Shown: positions 20,566 through 30,227, numbered from the stretch's first letter. The stretch is 64,000 nt of DNA from Devosia ginsengisoli (GCF_007859655.1 NZ_CP042304.1:3722501-3786500); one strand, 5' to 3'. The notes: generated by a model from the letters alone, not told the origin. Program-made: numbers and translations.

Positions 20566-21987
20566 TCAGGGAATGATGCCATAGGCATCGCGCATCTCGG
20601 CGATTTCCGCCAGCGTACTTTCGAACAGGCCCCAATCGTCGGCTGCGGCAATGGGTGCCCAGACCGCTTCCATCTCCTCGATCAGCATGGTGCGCGGCCG
20701 GGGCCGGGCGAAATAGGGGTGATCGAGATTGACGTCACCGGCCGGGGCGTAGCGTTCCAGGCCGTCGGCGACGGCGCGGAAGGCTTCGCTGGCATAGAGT
20801 TCCGCCGATGGGCTGCGCGCGGCGCGTTCGGCGCTGAGACTGCCGCCGCGCCAGTCGAAGAAGAATTGTTCATAGGGCGCCTTGCTGGCGGAAAGGAAGC
20901 CGAACAGCTCGGTGACGAAGGCGCCATCGCTTTCGGTGTCATCAGGCTTGAGACCGAGGCGAGCCAGCAATTGGCGGGGCAGTTCGGTGCGGAAGGCGGG
21001 CCAGACGGTGTTGAGCGCCGGCTCCAGCTTTTCGATGCTGGAGAGGGGCAGCAGGCATTCGGCGAGGCGGGTGAGGTTCCAGGCCAGCGTATCGGGCTGG
21101 CGGCCGAAGCTATAGAGGCCGGTTTCGTCGAAATAGGCGGCGGTGAAATCGGGATCGTAGACCGGCAGGAACCGCCACGGGCCGTAGTCGAAGCTTTCGC
21201 CGGTAATGTTGATATTGTCGGTATTGAGCACGCCATGCACGAAGCCGGCGGCGATCCATTGCGCACCGAGACGGGCGACCTTGGCCACGACGGCTTCGAG
21301 GAAGGCGGCGGGCTTGTCGGGCGCCTCGGCCAGATCGGGATAGTAATTGGCGATGGCGTAATCGAGCAGTTGGGTGAGCCCTTTGGTATCTTCGAGATAG
21401 GCCAGGCGTTGGAAGGTGCCGATGCGGATATGGCTGTGGCTGAGCCGGACCAGTACCGATGATCTAGTGGGCGAGGGCTCGTCGCCGCGATAGAGATCTT
21501 CGCCGGTTTCGATCAGCGAAAAGCTCTTGGAGGTATAGACGCCCAGCGCCTCGAGCATTTCGGTCGCCAGCACTTCGCGCACGCCGCCCTTGAGCGTCAG
21601 CCGCCCATCGCCGCCGCGCGACCATGGCGTCGTGCCGCTTCCCTTGGTGCCGAAATCCATAAGGCGCCCATCGGACAGATCGTAGCCCTGCGCGAAGAGA
21701 AAGCCGCGCCCGTCGCCCAGATCGGCATTGTAGCTGCGGAACTGGTGGCCGTGATAGCGCAGCGCCAGGGGTTGCGGCAGCGAGCCGGGCAGGGGCGTAA
21801 AGCGGCCGAAATGGGCGAGCCATTCTGCGTCACTGAGATCGGCCAGCCCCATGCGCGTGGCCCAGCGCTGGTCGCGGTGGCGCAATATGGTCTGCGGGAA
21901 AATGGCCGGCGCAACGCGATCGAAGAAGGCGTCGCCGAGCATTTCGTGGTTGCGGGCGGGCTGGAAGCGGGTCATGGCGGCCATCAT
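20566..21987 (-). CDS. selO: SelO/YdiU family protein AMPylase
   Basis: A 473-residue pseudokinase-fold enzyme that transfers AMP from ATP to protein hydroxyl residues. Diagnostic stretches are LRYHGHQFRSYNADLGDGR, the FGTKGSGTTPWSR loop, GDGRLTLKGGVREVLATEML and the catalytic HGVLNTDNINITGESFDYGP with the metal-binding D and N residues. E. coli SelO acts in redox stress. The protein is in the size range of the family and has no terminal selenocysteine or cysteine redox motif. Three closely spaced ATGs precede TRFQPARN; the first is used here. Confidence 0.92.
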   Translation of the reverse strand: MMAAMTRFQPARNHEMLGDAFFDRVAPAIFPQTILRHRDQRWATRMGLADLSDAEWLAHFGRFTPLPGSLPQPLALRYHGHQFRSYNADLGDGRGFLFAQGYDLSDGRLMDFGTKGSGTTPWSRGGDGRLTLKGGVREVLATEMLEALGVYTSKSFSLIETGEDLYRGDEPSPTRSSVLVRLSHSHIRIGTFQRLAYLEDTKGLTQLLDYAIANYYPDLAEAPDKPAAFLEAVVAKVARLGAQWIAAGFVHGVLNTDNINITGESFDYGPWRFLPVYDPDFTAAYFDETGLYSFGRQPDTLAWNLTRLAECLLPLSSIEKLEPALNTVWPAFRTELPRQLLARLGLKPDDTESDGAFVTELFGFLSASKAPYEQFFFDWRGGSLSAERAARSPSAELYASEAFRAVADGLERYAPAGDVNLDHPYFARPRPRTMLIEEMEAVWAPIAAADDWGLFESTLAEIAEMRDAYGIIP

Positions 21988-22071
21988 AGGTCATCTGCTG
22001 CGTCACTGCGCAACCCAGCCTTTCGCTGCCCCGCCTAGCGCCCAAGCGCAAATCGCCCTATATCGAGCGAG

Positions 22072-22755
22072 ATGAAATCCCACAGCGACATCCTGCGCCT
22101 CGCGCCGTTCCAGGCCGTCATCTTCGATATGGACGGCACCCTGCTCGACACAGAAAGCGTCTTCAAGACCATCGTTTTCGAGGTCTGCACCGAGCTCGGC
22201 TTCGAGATGACCGATGCGGTGCATATGTCCATGGTCGGCGGCAGCCACGAGCGGACCAGCCAGTTGCTGATCGAAGCCTATGGCGTGACCTTTCCCTATT
22301 CCCTGTTCGACGAGCGCTGCCGGGTGATCATGCGCGAGCGCAGCCATGCCGGCGTGCCGGTCAAGCCCGGCGCCCGCGAATTTATTTCCGATCTGCGCGA
22401 GCGCGGCATTCCCACGGCGGTGGCGACCTCGTCGCGCAATCCCCATGCCACCCATCACCTGGGCGCGGCCGGCCTGCTCGATCTGTTCGAGACCGTGGTG
22501 ACCCGCGACGATGTGGTCAATCCCAAGCCCCATCCCGAGCCCTACCTGACGGCGGCGCGGCGGCTGGGAATCGATCCGCTGCATTGCCTGGCGCTGGAGG
22601 ACAGCAATGCCGGCGTGCGCGCCGCCCATGCCGCCGGCATGCAGACCATCATGGTGCCCGACCTGGTCTATCCGGACGAGGCCATTCGCGCATTGGGCAT
22701 CGCGGTGATGGAAAGCCTCGACCATGTGCGGCTGGCCGCGTTCGACAAACGCTAG
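22072..22755 (+). CDS. HAD-superfamily hydrolase, beta-phosphoglucomutase-like
   Basis: A 227-residue phosphatase or phosphomutase of HAD subfamily IA. Motif I is VIFDMDGTLLDTES with the nucleophilic and acid/base aspartates, motif II is AVATSSR, motif III Lys is in NPKPHPEPY and motif IV is ALEDSNAGVRAAHAAGM. The alpha-helical cap lies at residues 25-95. These proteins dephosphorylate small metabolites; the exact substrate is not clear. It is divergent from selO across an 84-base gap. Confidence 0.87.
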   Translation: MKSHSDILRLAPFQAVIFDMDGTLLDTESVFKTIVFEVCTELGFEMTDAVHMSMVGGSHERTSQLLIEAYGVTFPYSLFDERCRVIMRERSHAGVPVKPGAREFISDLRERGIPTAVATSSRNPHATHHLGAAGLLDLFETVVTRDDVVNPKPHPEPYLTAARRLGIDPLHCLALEDSNAGVRAAHAAGMQTIMVPDLVYPDEAIRALGIAVMESLDHVRLAAFDKR

Positions 22756-23087
22756 CCCGCTTTCCCTCCCCGCCGGGCTTCCCCGCCACACATCCACAGC
22801 AAAGCGCTGGCTTGCGGCACCGTTCCGTAAACTTTTAGCCATTGCCGAAAGTGCCCTTTCACCAAGGGGCAAGTCCTTCAATTTACAGGGTTTTCATTCG
22901 CCGCTCCCTAGGTTAACCCTAACTTAAGAAGCTAACCGGCATAGTTAACCAGCCGTAAATTTCGACTTCCATCGCCTTGTAACCTTGGTTAGGGTGCCGG
23001 CCGGGAAGTGACGAGGGTCCGCAATGACGGGCCCGAACGAAGGCCCGCCGGATATGGCTGGACGGGCTCAGGGGTAAGGACGGGGCA
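22756..23087. other. Long leader region before cell-wall hydrolase
   Basis: No gene is seen in these 332 bases. The second half is AT-richer than its surroundings and full of TTAA/TTAACC elements, including a CtrA-like site, a second GTTAACC at about 22956 and TAACC-TT-GGTTA near 22979. It therefore looks like a regulated promoter region for the gene at 23088. Confidence 0.6.
22913..22927. promoter_or_regulatory. Candidate CtrA-binding site TTAA-N7-TTAA
   Basis: TTAACCCTAACTTAA matches the full CtrA consensus of two TTAA half-sites separated by seven bases. CtrA is the cell-cycle master regulator of alphaproteobacteria and often controls cell-envelope genes. The site is about 160 bases upstream of the cell-wall hydrolase start. 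Binding is inferred, not shown. Confidence 0.62.
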
Positions 23088-23987
23088 TTGGGGCAGAGCT
23101 GGCAGAAGATTGCTGTGCGTGCGGTTTCGCATGTGCTTGCCCTGGGCGCGGTTGCGCTCGTTCTGTTCGTGACGCTCGTGCCTGCCCATGCCGAAACCAT
23201 CCGTGTCGCCGATGTGACCCCGCTGCCGGTGCCGGCCGATCTGATCGCCCTGCGCGCCCAGCCTGCCATCGGGCCGACCATGGTGCCGCTGGCCCCGGGC
23301 CAGCAGCCGCTGACGCCGGCCCTGCTCGCCAATTATGTGGAACGCCAGAAGGCGCTGCGCGCTGTCAACGTGCTCGGCAACGAGGCCGGTGGCGAACTGA
23401 CCTCCGATGTGCTGATGGGCTATATCGCCCGCGGGTCGCTCGGCGGTAACAGCGCCGTTTCGGCCATTGCCAGCTTTACCAGCCCAACCGCCCGGCCCGA
23501 GCCGGCGCTGAACCCGGCAGCGCTCGCCGCCTATATCGAAAATGGCTACCAGCCGCTCGCCCAGCGTCTCGAGCATGCCAATGCCGAGCGCGATTGCCTG
23601 GCCCAGGCCATCTATCACGAAGCGCGCGGCGAAAGCGAAGTGGGCCAGCTCGCGGTGGCCAATGTCATCGTCAACCGCGCCCGCTCCGGCAAATTCCCGT
23701 CCACGCTGTGCGGCGTCATCTACCAGAATGCCGACAAGGGCTATCACCGCTGCCAGTTCACCTTCGCCTGCGACGGCCGCACCGATGCGCCGGGCGAACG
23801 CCGTGCCTGGGCTCGCTCGGCCGCGCTGGCTGAGAATGTCTATGCCGAATTCGCCCTTGGCGAAGCCGTGGGCGCCGTGCCCGGCTCGGCGCTCTACTAC
23901 CACACGACCAATGTGAGCCCGTCCTGGTCGCACACCTATAACGCCGTCGCCCAGATCGGCTCGCACATCTTCTATTCGCCCAACTGA
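23088..23987 (+). CDS. Cell wall hydrolase (SleB/Hydrolase_2 type)
   Basis: A 299-residue exported peptidoglycan hydrolase. The start is a TTG with AAGGA seven bases before it. A signal-anchor-like hydrophobic stretch (VLALGAVALVLFVTLVPAHA, residues about 18-37) precedes a proline- and alanine-rich region, then the Hydrolase_2 domain from CLAQAIYHEARGESEVGQLA (catalytic Glu in YHEARGE) through VNRARSGKFPSTLCGVIYQ and CQFTFACDG to the end. Proteins of this family act as lytic enzymes in spore cortex or vegetative wall remodelling. The CtrA-like site upstream suggests cell-cycle control. Confidence 0.88.
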   Translation: MGQSWQKIAVRAVSHVLALGAVALVLFVTLVPAHAETIRVADVTPLPVPADLIALRAQPAIGPTMVPLAPGQQPLTPALLANYVERQKALRAVNVLGNEAGGELTSDVLMGYIARGSLGGNSAVSAIASFTSPTARPEPALNPAALAAYIENGYQPLAQRLEHANAERDCLAQAIYHEARGESEVGQLAVANVIVNRARSGKFPSTLCGVIYQNADKGYHRCQFTFACDGRTDAPGERRAWARSAALAENVYAEFALGEAVGAVPGSALYYHTTNVSPSWSHTYNAVAQIGSHIFYSPN

Positions 23988-24651
23988 GGGCGGCTCCCTG
24001 ATTTCCGGCATGCCGAAGCGCCGCCTCGGCTCGCGCCTCGCGGTGTCATGCCAGGATGGCGGTAGGCGGACCCTGAGACGGCTGACGCCCCTGAGTAAAT
24101 TAAAAACTGAGACGCTCGCCGCCTCGGGGTGCCGGTTTTTGGAACTGTACGGGGGTCGCGCACACGCTTCCGCCCGGACTCGAACCTGTGGGAGAGGCAA
24201 AGCCCCCCCACCCGGCTCACCCCGCCACTGTTCGCCTGCAGGCCGCCGCGCGGGGTGATGGGGAGATCATACGGGCCGTTTTGGGGACGGGGATAAGATG
24301 GATAAGGTTGTGCGTGTGACTACCCCCACCCTCATTCCCTCCCCACAAGGGGGAGGGAAGCCTGCTCCGTTACTGCGGAGGCATCGAGTGACGCTCGGAA
24401 TGCAGTCATGCGCCTCCCTCCCCCTTGTGGGGAGGGAATGAGGGTGGGGGTGTTTGGTCCCGATATCCGGGCTGCCGACACCCAATCCCAACCTCCCCAT
24501 CAAGGGGGAGGTGCGCTCCGTGGGCGGGGGAGAAATCGCACCGACTCCGACCTGACCCAGCTTGCGGTCGTGGCATGATCTCGGGATGGATTCCGGCTCA
24601 AGGTCGGGATGATATCGGGGGCGGGATGGGGCCATGCCACACCACACAAAC
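23988..24651. other. Gene-free region with palindromic repeats
   Basis: I see no convincing gene in these 664 bases between the convergent hydrolase and pckA genes. It holds the 34-bp inverted repeat at 24323-24450 and a family-C fragment near 24567-24615 (GGCATGATCTCGGGATGGAT followed by CCGGCTCAAGG). The stretch 24107-24200 is GC-rich with a tRNA-T-arm-like TTCGAGT on the reverse strand but no tRNA fold. Confidence 0.6.
24323..24450. repeat. Perfect 34-bp inverted repeat, family D
   Basis: Arm 24323-24356 is the exact reverse complement of 24417-24450. The arm starts CCCCCACCCTCATTCCCTCC and contains CACAAGGGGGAGG. A spacer of 60 bases separates the arms. A related but different element with CCTCCCCCTGATAGGGGGAGG-like text lies at 34813-34930. 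Confidence 0.85.
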
Positions 24652-24678
24652 AAAAAGGGCGCCCGGTGGGGCGCCCTT
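24652..24678 (-). terminator. Rho-independent terminator of pckA
   Basis: Read on the minus strand, AAGGGCGCCC, a four-base loop and GGGCGCCCTT form a 10-bp stem directly followed by a T-run. It starts 21 bases after the pckA stop codon. Confidence 0.88.
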
Positions 24679-24698
24679 GGCGTCTCGGGAGGAGACGG

Positions 24699-26291
24699 TT
24701 ACTCGGCGGCTTGCGCCAGGCGCGGGCCGGGTTCGGCATTGGCTTCGGTGCCGAATTTCTCGAAATTGCGGCGGAACAGGCCGGCCAGATGCAGGGCCTG
24801 GTTGTCATAGGCCTCGGCATCGGTCCAGGTGAGGCGCGGGGTCAAGAGGCGCGTTTCGACGCCGGGGACCGAGAGCGGCACGGCAAAGCCGAACAACTCG
24901 TCTTCGCGCATTTCGACAGTGTCGAGGCTACCATCGAGCGCCGCGGTCAGCAGGCGCCTTGTCGAGGCGATGTCGATGCGCTTGCCCACGCCATGCCCAC
25001 CGCCGGTCCAGCCGGTATTGAGCAGCCAGGTCGCCGCGCCGGTCGCACGCAGCTTTTCGGCCAGCATGTCGCCATAGACGGTGGGATGCAGCGGCATGAA
25101 GGGCGCGCCGAAACAGGCCGAGAAGGTGGCCTGCGGCTCGGTGACGCCGCGCTCGGTGCCGGCCACCTTGGCGGTGTAGCCCGAAAGGAAGTGATAGACG
25201 GCCTGTTCCGGCGTCAGCCGGGCAATCGGCGGCAGCACGCCGAAGGCATCGGCGGTGAGGAACACCACGGTTTTGGGCGTGCCGCCCACGCTGCCCTTGG
25301 CAATGGCCGGCAACACATGGATCGGATAGGCGGCGCGGGTATTTTCGGTGAGCGAGATGTCATCGAAATCGGGCGTCCGATCTTCTTCGAGCACCACATT
25401 TTCCAGCACCGTGCCGAACCGTTTGGTGGCGGCGAAGATTTCCGGTTCCGCGCTGGGGCTGAGCTTGACCGTCTTGGCATAGCACCCGCCTTCGAGATTG
25501 AAGACGCCGTCTTCGCTCCAGCCATGCTCGTCATCGCCGATCAGGGGGCGATCGGGATCGTTGCTGAGCGTGGTCTTGCCGGTGCCCGACAGGCCGAAGA
25601 ACAGGGCCGCTTCGCCATCCTTGCCCAGATTGGCCGAGCAATGCATGGGCAGCACGCCCTGGCGCGGGGCGTGGAAGTTGAACAGCGAGAACACCGATTT
25701 CTTGATCTCGCCGGCATAGGACGTGCCGGCGATAACCACGATATTGCGGCTCATGTCGAGCGCGATCACCGTCTCGGTGCGGCTGCCATGGCGCGCCGGA
25801 TCGGCCCGGAAATGGGGGGCATGCACGATGGTGACCTGGGTCGGATTGGCGCCGGCCTCGACCATCTCGCCGGGGCGGATGAGCAGGTTGCGGATGAACA
25901 GAGCGTGCCAGGCGCTGGGGGTCATGACGGTAACGGCATATTGGTGGCGCGGGTCGGCGCCGGCCAGCAGATCCTGCCGCAGCACGCTATGCCCGCCCAG
26001 CGCGGCGACGGCGTCGGCCAGCAACGTGTCGAAATGTGCAGGGCTCATGGCGCCCGAATTATCCCACCAGACGGTGTTTTCCGTCAGGTTGTCGCGAACG
26101 ATGAACTTGTCCTTGGGCGAACGGCCGGTAAAGGCGCCTGTGCGCACCGAGACGGCGCCATCGACCGTCAGCTCGGATTCCTCGCCCTGCAGCGACCGTG
26201 CAACCAGCACGGGGGCAATATCGTTTGCTGACACCGAGCCGGCCCGGCCGGCAATCTGGCTCCTGAGCGCTTCGTGGTCGAACAAGGTCAT
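24699..26291 (-). CDS. pckA: Phosphoenolpyruvate carboxykinase (ATP)
   Basis: A 530-residue cytosolic enzyme that converts oxaloacetate and ATP to phosphoenolpyruvate, the entry step of gluconeogenesis. It has [11 protein letters not shown] (oxaloacetate-binding Arg), [20 protein letters not shown] with metal ligands, the kinase-1 P-loop [13 protein letters not shown] and [21 protein letters not shown], then the lid and ATPase motifs RTAYPI-like [10 protein letters not shown]. Length is normal. It is divergent from chvI, the arrangement known from other Rhizobiales, where ChvI-ChvG signalling affects pckA. Confidence 0.96.
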   Translation of the reverse strand: MTLFDHEALRSQIAGRAGSVSANDIAPVLVARSLQGEESELTVDGAVSVRTGAFTGRSPKDKFIVRDNLTENTVWWDNSGAMSPAHFDTLLADAVAALGGHSVLRQDLLAGADPRHQYAVTVMTPSAWHALFIRNLLIRPGEMVEAGANPTQVTIVHAPHFRADPARHGSRTETVIALDMSRNIVVIAGTSYAGEIKKSVFSLFNFHAPRQGVLPMHCSANLGKDGEAALFFGLSGTGKTTLSNDPDRPLIGDDEHGWSEDGVFNLEGGCYAKTVKLSPSAEPEIFAATKRFGTVLENVVLEEDRTPDFDDISLTENTRAAYPIHVLPAIAKGSVGGTPKTVVFLTADAFGVLPPIARLTPEQAVYHFLSGYTAKVAGTERGVTEPQATFSACFGAPFMPLHPTVYGDMLAEKLRATGAATWLLNTGWTGGGHGVGKRIDIASTRRLLTAALDGSLDTVEMREDELFGFAVPLSVPGVETRLLTPRLTWTDAEAYDNQALHLAGLFRRNFEKFGTEANAEPGPRLAQAAE

Positions 26292-26541
26292 CTGGCGTAT
26301 GCTCCGTCGTCGTCGGTGACATGGGCGCCACCTGCTAATGGAGCTGAAAATACGGGGTGAACTCGTCGTACAACCATCCCGAAATCGGTCTTAAGACGGA
26401 AGTTGCATCGCGCCGGAAGGTCGCACCACCGGTTGTGCTTCCCTTGGCCACGCCTTATTTAACGCGTAATTGTCGCCTGCAAGCAGGGTTCACGGCCAAT
26501 ACAGCCGATGCCTGCAAGCGTCCGAACAAGAAAGGCAGACC

Positions 26542-27258
26542 ATGCCAAAGATCGCCCTGGTGGATGACGACCGCAATATCCTGACCTCAGTGTCCCTGAC
26601 GCTGGAGGCTGAGGGTTACCAGGTCGCCACCTATACCGACGGGGCCTCGGGCCTCGAAGGCCTCACCACCGACAAGCCGGACCTGGCCATTCTCGATATC
26701 AAGATGCCCCGCATGGACGGCATGGAATTGCTGCGCCGCCTGCGCCAGAAATCCGACGTGCCGGTGATCTTCCTCACCTCCAAGGACGAGGAAATCGACG
26801 AGTTGTTCGGCCTCAAGATGGGGGCCGACGATTTCATCACCAAGCCGTTCAGCCAGCGCCTGCTGGTCGAGCGGGTCAAGGCCATCCTGCGCCGCGCCGC
26901 GCCGCGCGATCCGTCGGCTCCGGCCGGCTCCGGGGGCGAACCGGGCACCGGCAAGGCGCTGATCGAGCGCGGTTCGCTGGTCATGGACGAGGAACGCCAT
27001 ACCTGCACCTGGAAGGGCCAGCGCGTGACCCTGACCGTCACCGAATTCCTGATCCTGCAGGCGCTCGCTCTGCGGCCCGGCGTCGTCAAGTCGCGCAATG
27101 CCCTGATGGACGCGGCCTATGACGACCAAGTCTATGTCGATGATCGCACCATAGACAGCCACATCAAGCGGCTGCGCAAGAAGTTCAAGGCGACCGACGA
27201 CGATTTCGAGATGATCGAGACGCTGTATGGCGTCGGCTATCGCTTCAAGGAGCAGTAG
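26542..27258 (+). CDS. chvI: Response regulator ChvI
   Basis: A 238-residue OmpR-type response regulator. The receiver begins [13 protein letters not shown] with the acidic pocket D8-D9-D10, phosphoacceptor Asp 52 in [12 protein letters not shown] and Lys in ITKPFS. The C-terminal winged helix (about 140-238) ends [28 protein letters not shown] in pieces. ChvI is the essential acid/envelope-stress regulator of Rhizobiales. The ATG at 26542 is preferred (AAAGG upstream) over an in-frame upstream extension. chvG follows eight bases later. Confidence 0.94.
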   Translation: MPKIALVDDDRNILTSVSLTLEAEGYQVATYTDGASGLEGLTTDKPDLAILDIKMPRMDGMELLRRLRQKSDVPVIFLTSKDEEIDELFGLKMGADDFITKPFSQRLLVERVKAILRRAAPRDPSAPAGSGGEPGTGKALIERGSLVMDEERHTCTWKGQRVTLTVTEFLILQALALRPGVVKSRNALMDAAYDDQVYVDDRTIDSHIKRLRKKFKATDDDFEMIETLYGVGYRFKEQ

Positions 27259-27266
27259 GCACGACA

Positions 27267-29120
27267 GTGGCCATTCTCGACCGGGAGACCGAGCCCAGGC
27301 CCGACGAAAAACCCGACGCGGCGCAGGAATGGCGCGCGCCGGGACCGGAGGAGTTTGCCGCGTCGCCCGGATCGGACGAGAGTGTTGCCAAAGCCACGCC
27401 CCGCCGCAAGCGCAGTCGCTGGCGACTGGTGGTCACGCCCTTTGCCAAGGTCGTCGGGGCGATTTTCCGCTTTCTCGACTTCACCATCTTTTCCAGCCTC
27501 ACCCGCCGCATCATGGTGCTCAACCTGGTGGGTTTGCTGGTACTGGTGGTGGGCATTCTGTACCTCAACCAGTGGCGGGCCGGCCTGATCGACGCGCGGG
27601 TGCAATCCTTGCGCGTGCAGGGCGAAATCATCGCCGCGGCCATTGCCGCCTCGGCCACGGTCGATAGCGACGTGATCTCGATCAACCCCGAGCGGCTGCT
27701 GCAATTGCAGGGCGACGGCACGGTCTCTTCGCTGTCCTACTTCGACCCGATGCTGGAATTCCCCATCAATCCGGAACGGGTGGCGCCGCTGCTGCGCAAC
27801 CTGATCACCCCGACCCGCACCCGCGCCCGCATCTATGACCAAGGCGGGCTGCTGATCCTCGACAGCGACAATATCTATGCGCGCGGCGAGGTGATGCGGC
27901 AGATCATCGAGACCAAGCAGAGCGACAATTTCTTCCTGTGGGACTGGTGGAACGCCATTCTCAACTGGGTGCCGGGCGATAATTTTCCCAAATACCAGGA
28001 ATATGGCGTCGATGAAGGCAGCCGCTATCCCGAAGTGGCCTCGGCGCTGTCAGGCGCACCGGCCGATTTCGTGCGCGTCGACGGGCAGAACCAGCTTGTC
28101 GTCTCGGTGGCCGTGCCAGTGCAGCGCCTGCGCGCCACGGTTGGCGCCATCCTGCTGTCGACCGCGCCGGGCGACATCGATTCCGTGGTGGCGCAGGAGC
28201 GCTGGAGCATTCTGCGCATCGCGCTGATCGCCGCGGCGGTGCAGATCGCGCTGTCGCTGGCTTTGGCCGGCACCATTGCCGGGCCGATGCGGCGCCTGTC
28301 GGCGGCAGCCGAGCGGGTGCAGACCGCCGGCAATGCCCGCGCCGAAATCCCCGATTTTTCCGACCGGCCCGACGAGATCGGCCATCTGAGCGGGGCTTTG
28401 CGGCGCATGACCGACGCGCTTTACAACCGCATCGAGGCCATCGAGCGCTTCGCCGCCGACGTGGCCCACGAGCTCAAGAACCCGCTGACCAGCCTGCGAT
28501 CGGCCGTGGAAACCCTGCCGCTGGCCAAGCGTCCGGAAGATCGCGAACGGCTCAACGCCATCATCCAGCATGACGTGAAGCGCCTCGACCGGTTGATAAC
28601 AGACATTTCCAGCGCCAGCCGGCTCGATGCCGAACTGGCCCGCGAAAGCTCGGAACGGGTCGATGTGGAAAAGCTGGCCGAAGCCATGGTGTCGATCCAG
28701 GAGGATGTGGCCCAGGGGCGCGGTGTTACGGTGGAAATGGTCAAGCGCAGTGGCCGCGGGCCGGCCATCGTCAATGGCCATGAAAGCCGGCTGGCGCAGG
28801 TCTTCGCCAATCTCATCGACAATGCGGTGAGCTTCTCGCCCGAGGGCGGGGTGGTGCGCGTGGCGCTGACGACGGACCCCGAGAATATTACCGCGACGGT
28901 CACCGACGAGGGGCGCGGCATTACCGGCGATGTCGGCAAGATCTTCCAGCGCTTCTATACCGACCGCCCCGATACCGAGAGTTTCGGCGACCATTCGGGG
29001 CTGGGCCTCTCCATCTCCAAGCAGATCGTGGATGCCCATAAAGGCACGATCCGTGCCGAGAACCGCACCGACCGCTCCGGGGCCGTGTTCACGATTGTGT
29101 TGCCGCGCGCCCGCAAATAG
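27267..29120 (+). CDS. chvG: Sensor histidine kinase ChvG
   Basis: A 617-residue membrane histidine kinase, partner of ChvI. A proline-rich cytoplasmic N-terminus is followed by the first membrane helix (LNLVGLLVLVVGILYL near residues 88-105), a large periplasmic sensor region, a second helix near residue 325 and HAMP. The dimerisation domain has FAADVAHELKNPLTSLRSA with His 401, and the ATPase domain has N-box NLIDNAVSF, DEGRGI and GLGLSISKQIV. It senses acidity and envelope state in related bacteria, where ExoR inhibits it. Translation starts at GTG. hprK follows nine bases later. Confidence 0.94.
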   Translation: MAILDRETEPRPDEKPDAAQEWRAPGPEEFAASPGSDESVAKATPRRKRSRWRLVVTPFAKVVGAIFRFLDFTIFSSLTRRIMVLNLVGLLVLVVGILYLNQWRAGLIDARVQSLRVQGEIIAAAIAASATVDSDVISINPERLLQLQGDGTVSSLSYFDPMLEFPINPERVAPLLRNLITPTRTRARIYDQGGLLILDSDNIYARGEVMRQIIETKQSDNFFLWDWWNAILNWVPGDNFPKYQEYGVDEGSRYPEVASALSGAPADFVRVDGQNQLVVSVAVPVQRLRATVGAILLSTAPGDIDSVVAQERWSILRIALIAAAVQIALSLALAGTIAGPMRRLSAAAERVQTAGNARAEIPDFSDRPDEIGHLSGALRRMTDALYNRIEAIERFAADVAHELKNPLTSLRSAVETLPLAKRPEDRERLNAIIQHDVKRLDRLITDISSASRLDAELARESSERVDVEKLAEAMVSIQEDVAQGRGVTVEMVKRSGRGPAIVNGHESRLAQVFANLIDNAVSFSPEGGVVRVALTTDPENITATVTDEGRGITGDVGKIFQRFYTDRPDTESFGDHSGLGLSISKQIVDAHKGTIRAENRTDRSGAVFTIVLPRARK

Positions 29121-29129
29121 ATTGCGTTT

Positions 29130-29600
29130 ATGAGCAAGCCTAAAAACGTGCATGGCACGGGTCTGTTGCTGGGATCGACCGGCCTGTTGCTGCGCGGTCC
29201 CTCGGGCGCCGGCAAATCGGTGCTGGCATTGTCGCTGCTGGACCGCTGGGAGGGACGCGACCTGCCCGCTTTCCTCGTTTCCGATGACCGGGTCGACCTG
29301 GTGCAGACTGGGCGCGATCTCAGCATGAAGGCGCCCGAAACCCTGGCGGGACTGATCGAATTGCGCGGCCGCGGCATCGTCAAGCGCCCGCATAGGAGCC
29401 TGGTGACGCTGAACCTAGTCATCGACCTGGTTCCGGACCTGGTGCGCATGTTGGAAGAGGACGCCATGGTCACCGAAATCGCCGGATGCACACTGGCCCG
29501 CGCGCCGGTGCCGGCGGCCGATGTGATCGGCGTCAACCACCAGATGCTGCTGGTTCTCGAAGCCATTGCCGCCCTCGATACCGAGACGGTTGCCCCGTGA
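29130..29600 (+). CDS. hprK: HPr kinase/phosphorylase, short alphaproteobacterial form
   Basis: A 156-residue HprK C-domain protein with Walker A GPSGAGKS (residues 23-30), then FLVSDDRVDLV and the HprK signature region LRGRGIVKRPH. It lacks the N-terminal domain of the roughly 310-residue Gram-positive enzyme, as is normal for alphaproteobacteria. It phosphorylates HPr on a serine and so ties the regulatory PTS to carbon status and to ChvIG. It lies in the chvI-chvG-hprK-EIIA-HPr order characteristic of Rhizobiales. Confidence 0.92.
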   Translation: MSKPKNVHGTGLLLGSTGLLLRGPSGAGKSVLALSLLDRWEGRDLPAFLVSDDRVDLVQTGRDLSMKAPETLAGLIELRGRGIVKRPHRSLVTLNLVIDLVPDLVRMLEEDAMVTEIAGCTLARAPVPAADVIGVNHQMLLVLEAIAALDTETVAP

Positions 29601-29672
29601 CAAAAAACAACTTGAATCGCTGCCCGTCCAAGCCGAGACTGGCCTCTACTCGTCCTTCTGGGCCGGGTTCGG

Positions 29673-29695
29673 GTTCGCCTGTTCGCCAGGCGAAC
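29673..29695 (+). promoter_or_regulatory. Intercistronic hairpin between hprK and EIIA gene
   Basis: GTTCGCCTG pairs with CAGGCGAAC around a five-base TTCGC loop. The 167-base gap between hprK and the EIIA gene has no other gene. Lack of a T-run argues against a strong terminator. Confidence 0.5.
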
Positions 29696-29767
29696 GGGGG
29701 GGCAGGAATTACTGGAATGTCGTAAGCACCGCTCTGCCGGTGCAAGCTGGCAGGCTGGGGACGTTGC

Positions 29768-30169
29768 ATGATTGGTCTGGTTCTGGTGACGCATGGCGCG
29801 CTTGCCAATGAATTCAAGTCGGCTCTCGAACACGTGGTGGGGCCGCAGGACCGCTGCGAAACCATCGCCATCGGTCCCGATGACAATATGGAAAGCCGGC
29901 GCAACGACATCCTTGCCGCCATCGACAAGGTGGACGATGGCGCCGGGGTTATCATCCTCACCGACATGTTCGGCGGCACGCCGTCGAACCTGGCCATTTC
30001 AGTGATGCAGAATCGCGATGTCGAGGTGATTGCCGGGGTAAACCTGCCCATGCTGGTCAAGCTCGGCCGCGTGCGCGCCGACATGGACATCAAGGATGCG
30101 GTGAACCTGGCCCAGGAAGCGGGCCGCAAATACATCACCGTCGCCAATTCCATCCTGGGAGCCGGCTGA
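29768..30169 (+). CDS. PTS EIIA component, mannose type
   Basis: A 133-residue mannose-family EIIA. It starts MIGLVLVTHGALANEF with phospho-acceptor His 9, followed by the DMFGGTPSNLAI loop and GVNLPMLVKL. Rhizobiales have no sugar-transporting mannose PTS; this EIIA is the end point of a regulatory phosphorelay from HPr and is sometimes called ManX or EIIA-Man. It is encoded between hprK and HPr in one operon. Targets in this organism are not known. Confidence 0.9.
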   Translation: MIGLVLVTHGALANEFKSALEHVVGPQDRCETIAIGPDDNMESRRNDILAAIDKVDDGAGVIILTDMFGGTPSNLAISVMQNRDVEVIAGVNLPMLVKLGRVRADMDIKDAVNLAQEAGRKYITVANSILGAG

Positions 30170-30214
30170 GCATGGCCCTGAAAAGTGCGGCGCGGTTTTC
30201 AGATCAGGCCATGC
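30170..30214 (+). promoter_or_regulatory. Hairpin between EIIA and HPr genes
   Basis: GCATGGCC-CTGAAAA pairs with TTTTCAG-ATCA-GGCCATGC, giving 15 paired bases with one four-base bulge around a GC-rich loop. It starts at the base after the EIIA stop and ends 14 bases before the HPr start, so it could modulate HPr translation or mRNA processing. Confidence 0.5.
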
Positions 30215-30227
30215 GGAGCGACCGGTA

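Noticed and set aside
24107..24200. tRNA-like T-arm (GGTTCGAGTCC on the minus strand) in a GC-rich stretch
   Set aside because: The stem bases do not pair and no acceptor, D-arm or anticodon arm can be built; also no tmRNA tag sequence was found.
29130..29600. HprK looked truncated
   Set aside because: The short form lacking the N-terminal domain is normal for alphaproteobacteria.
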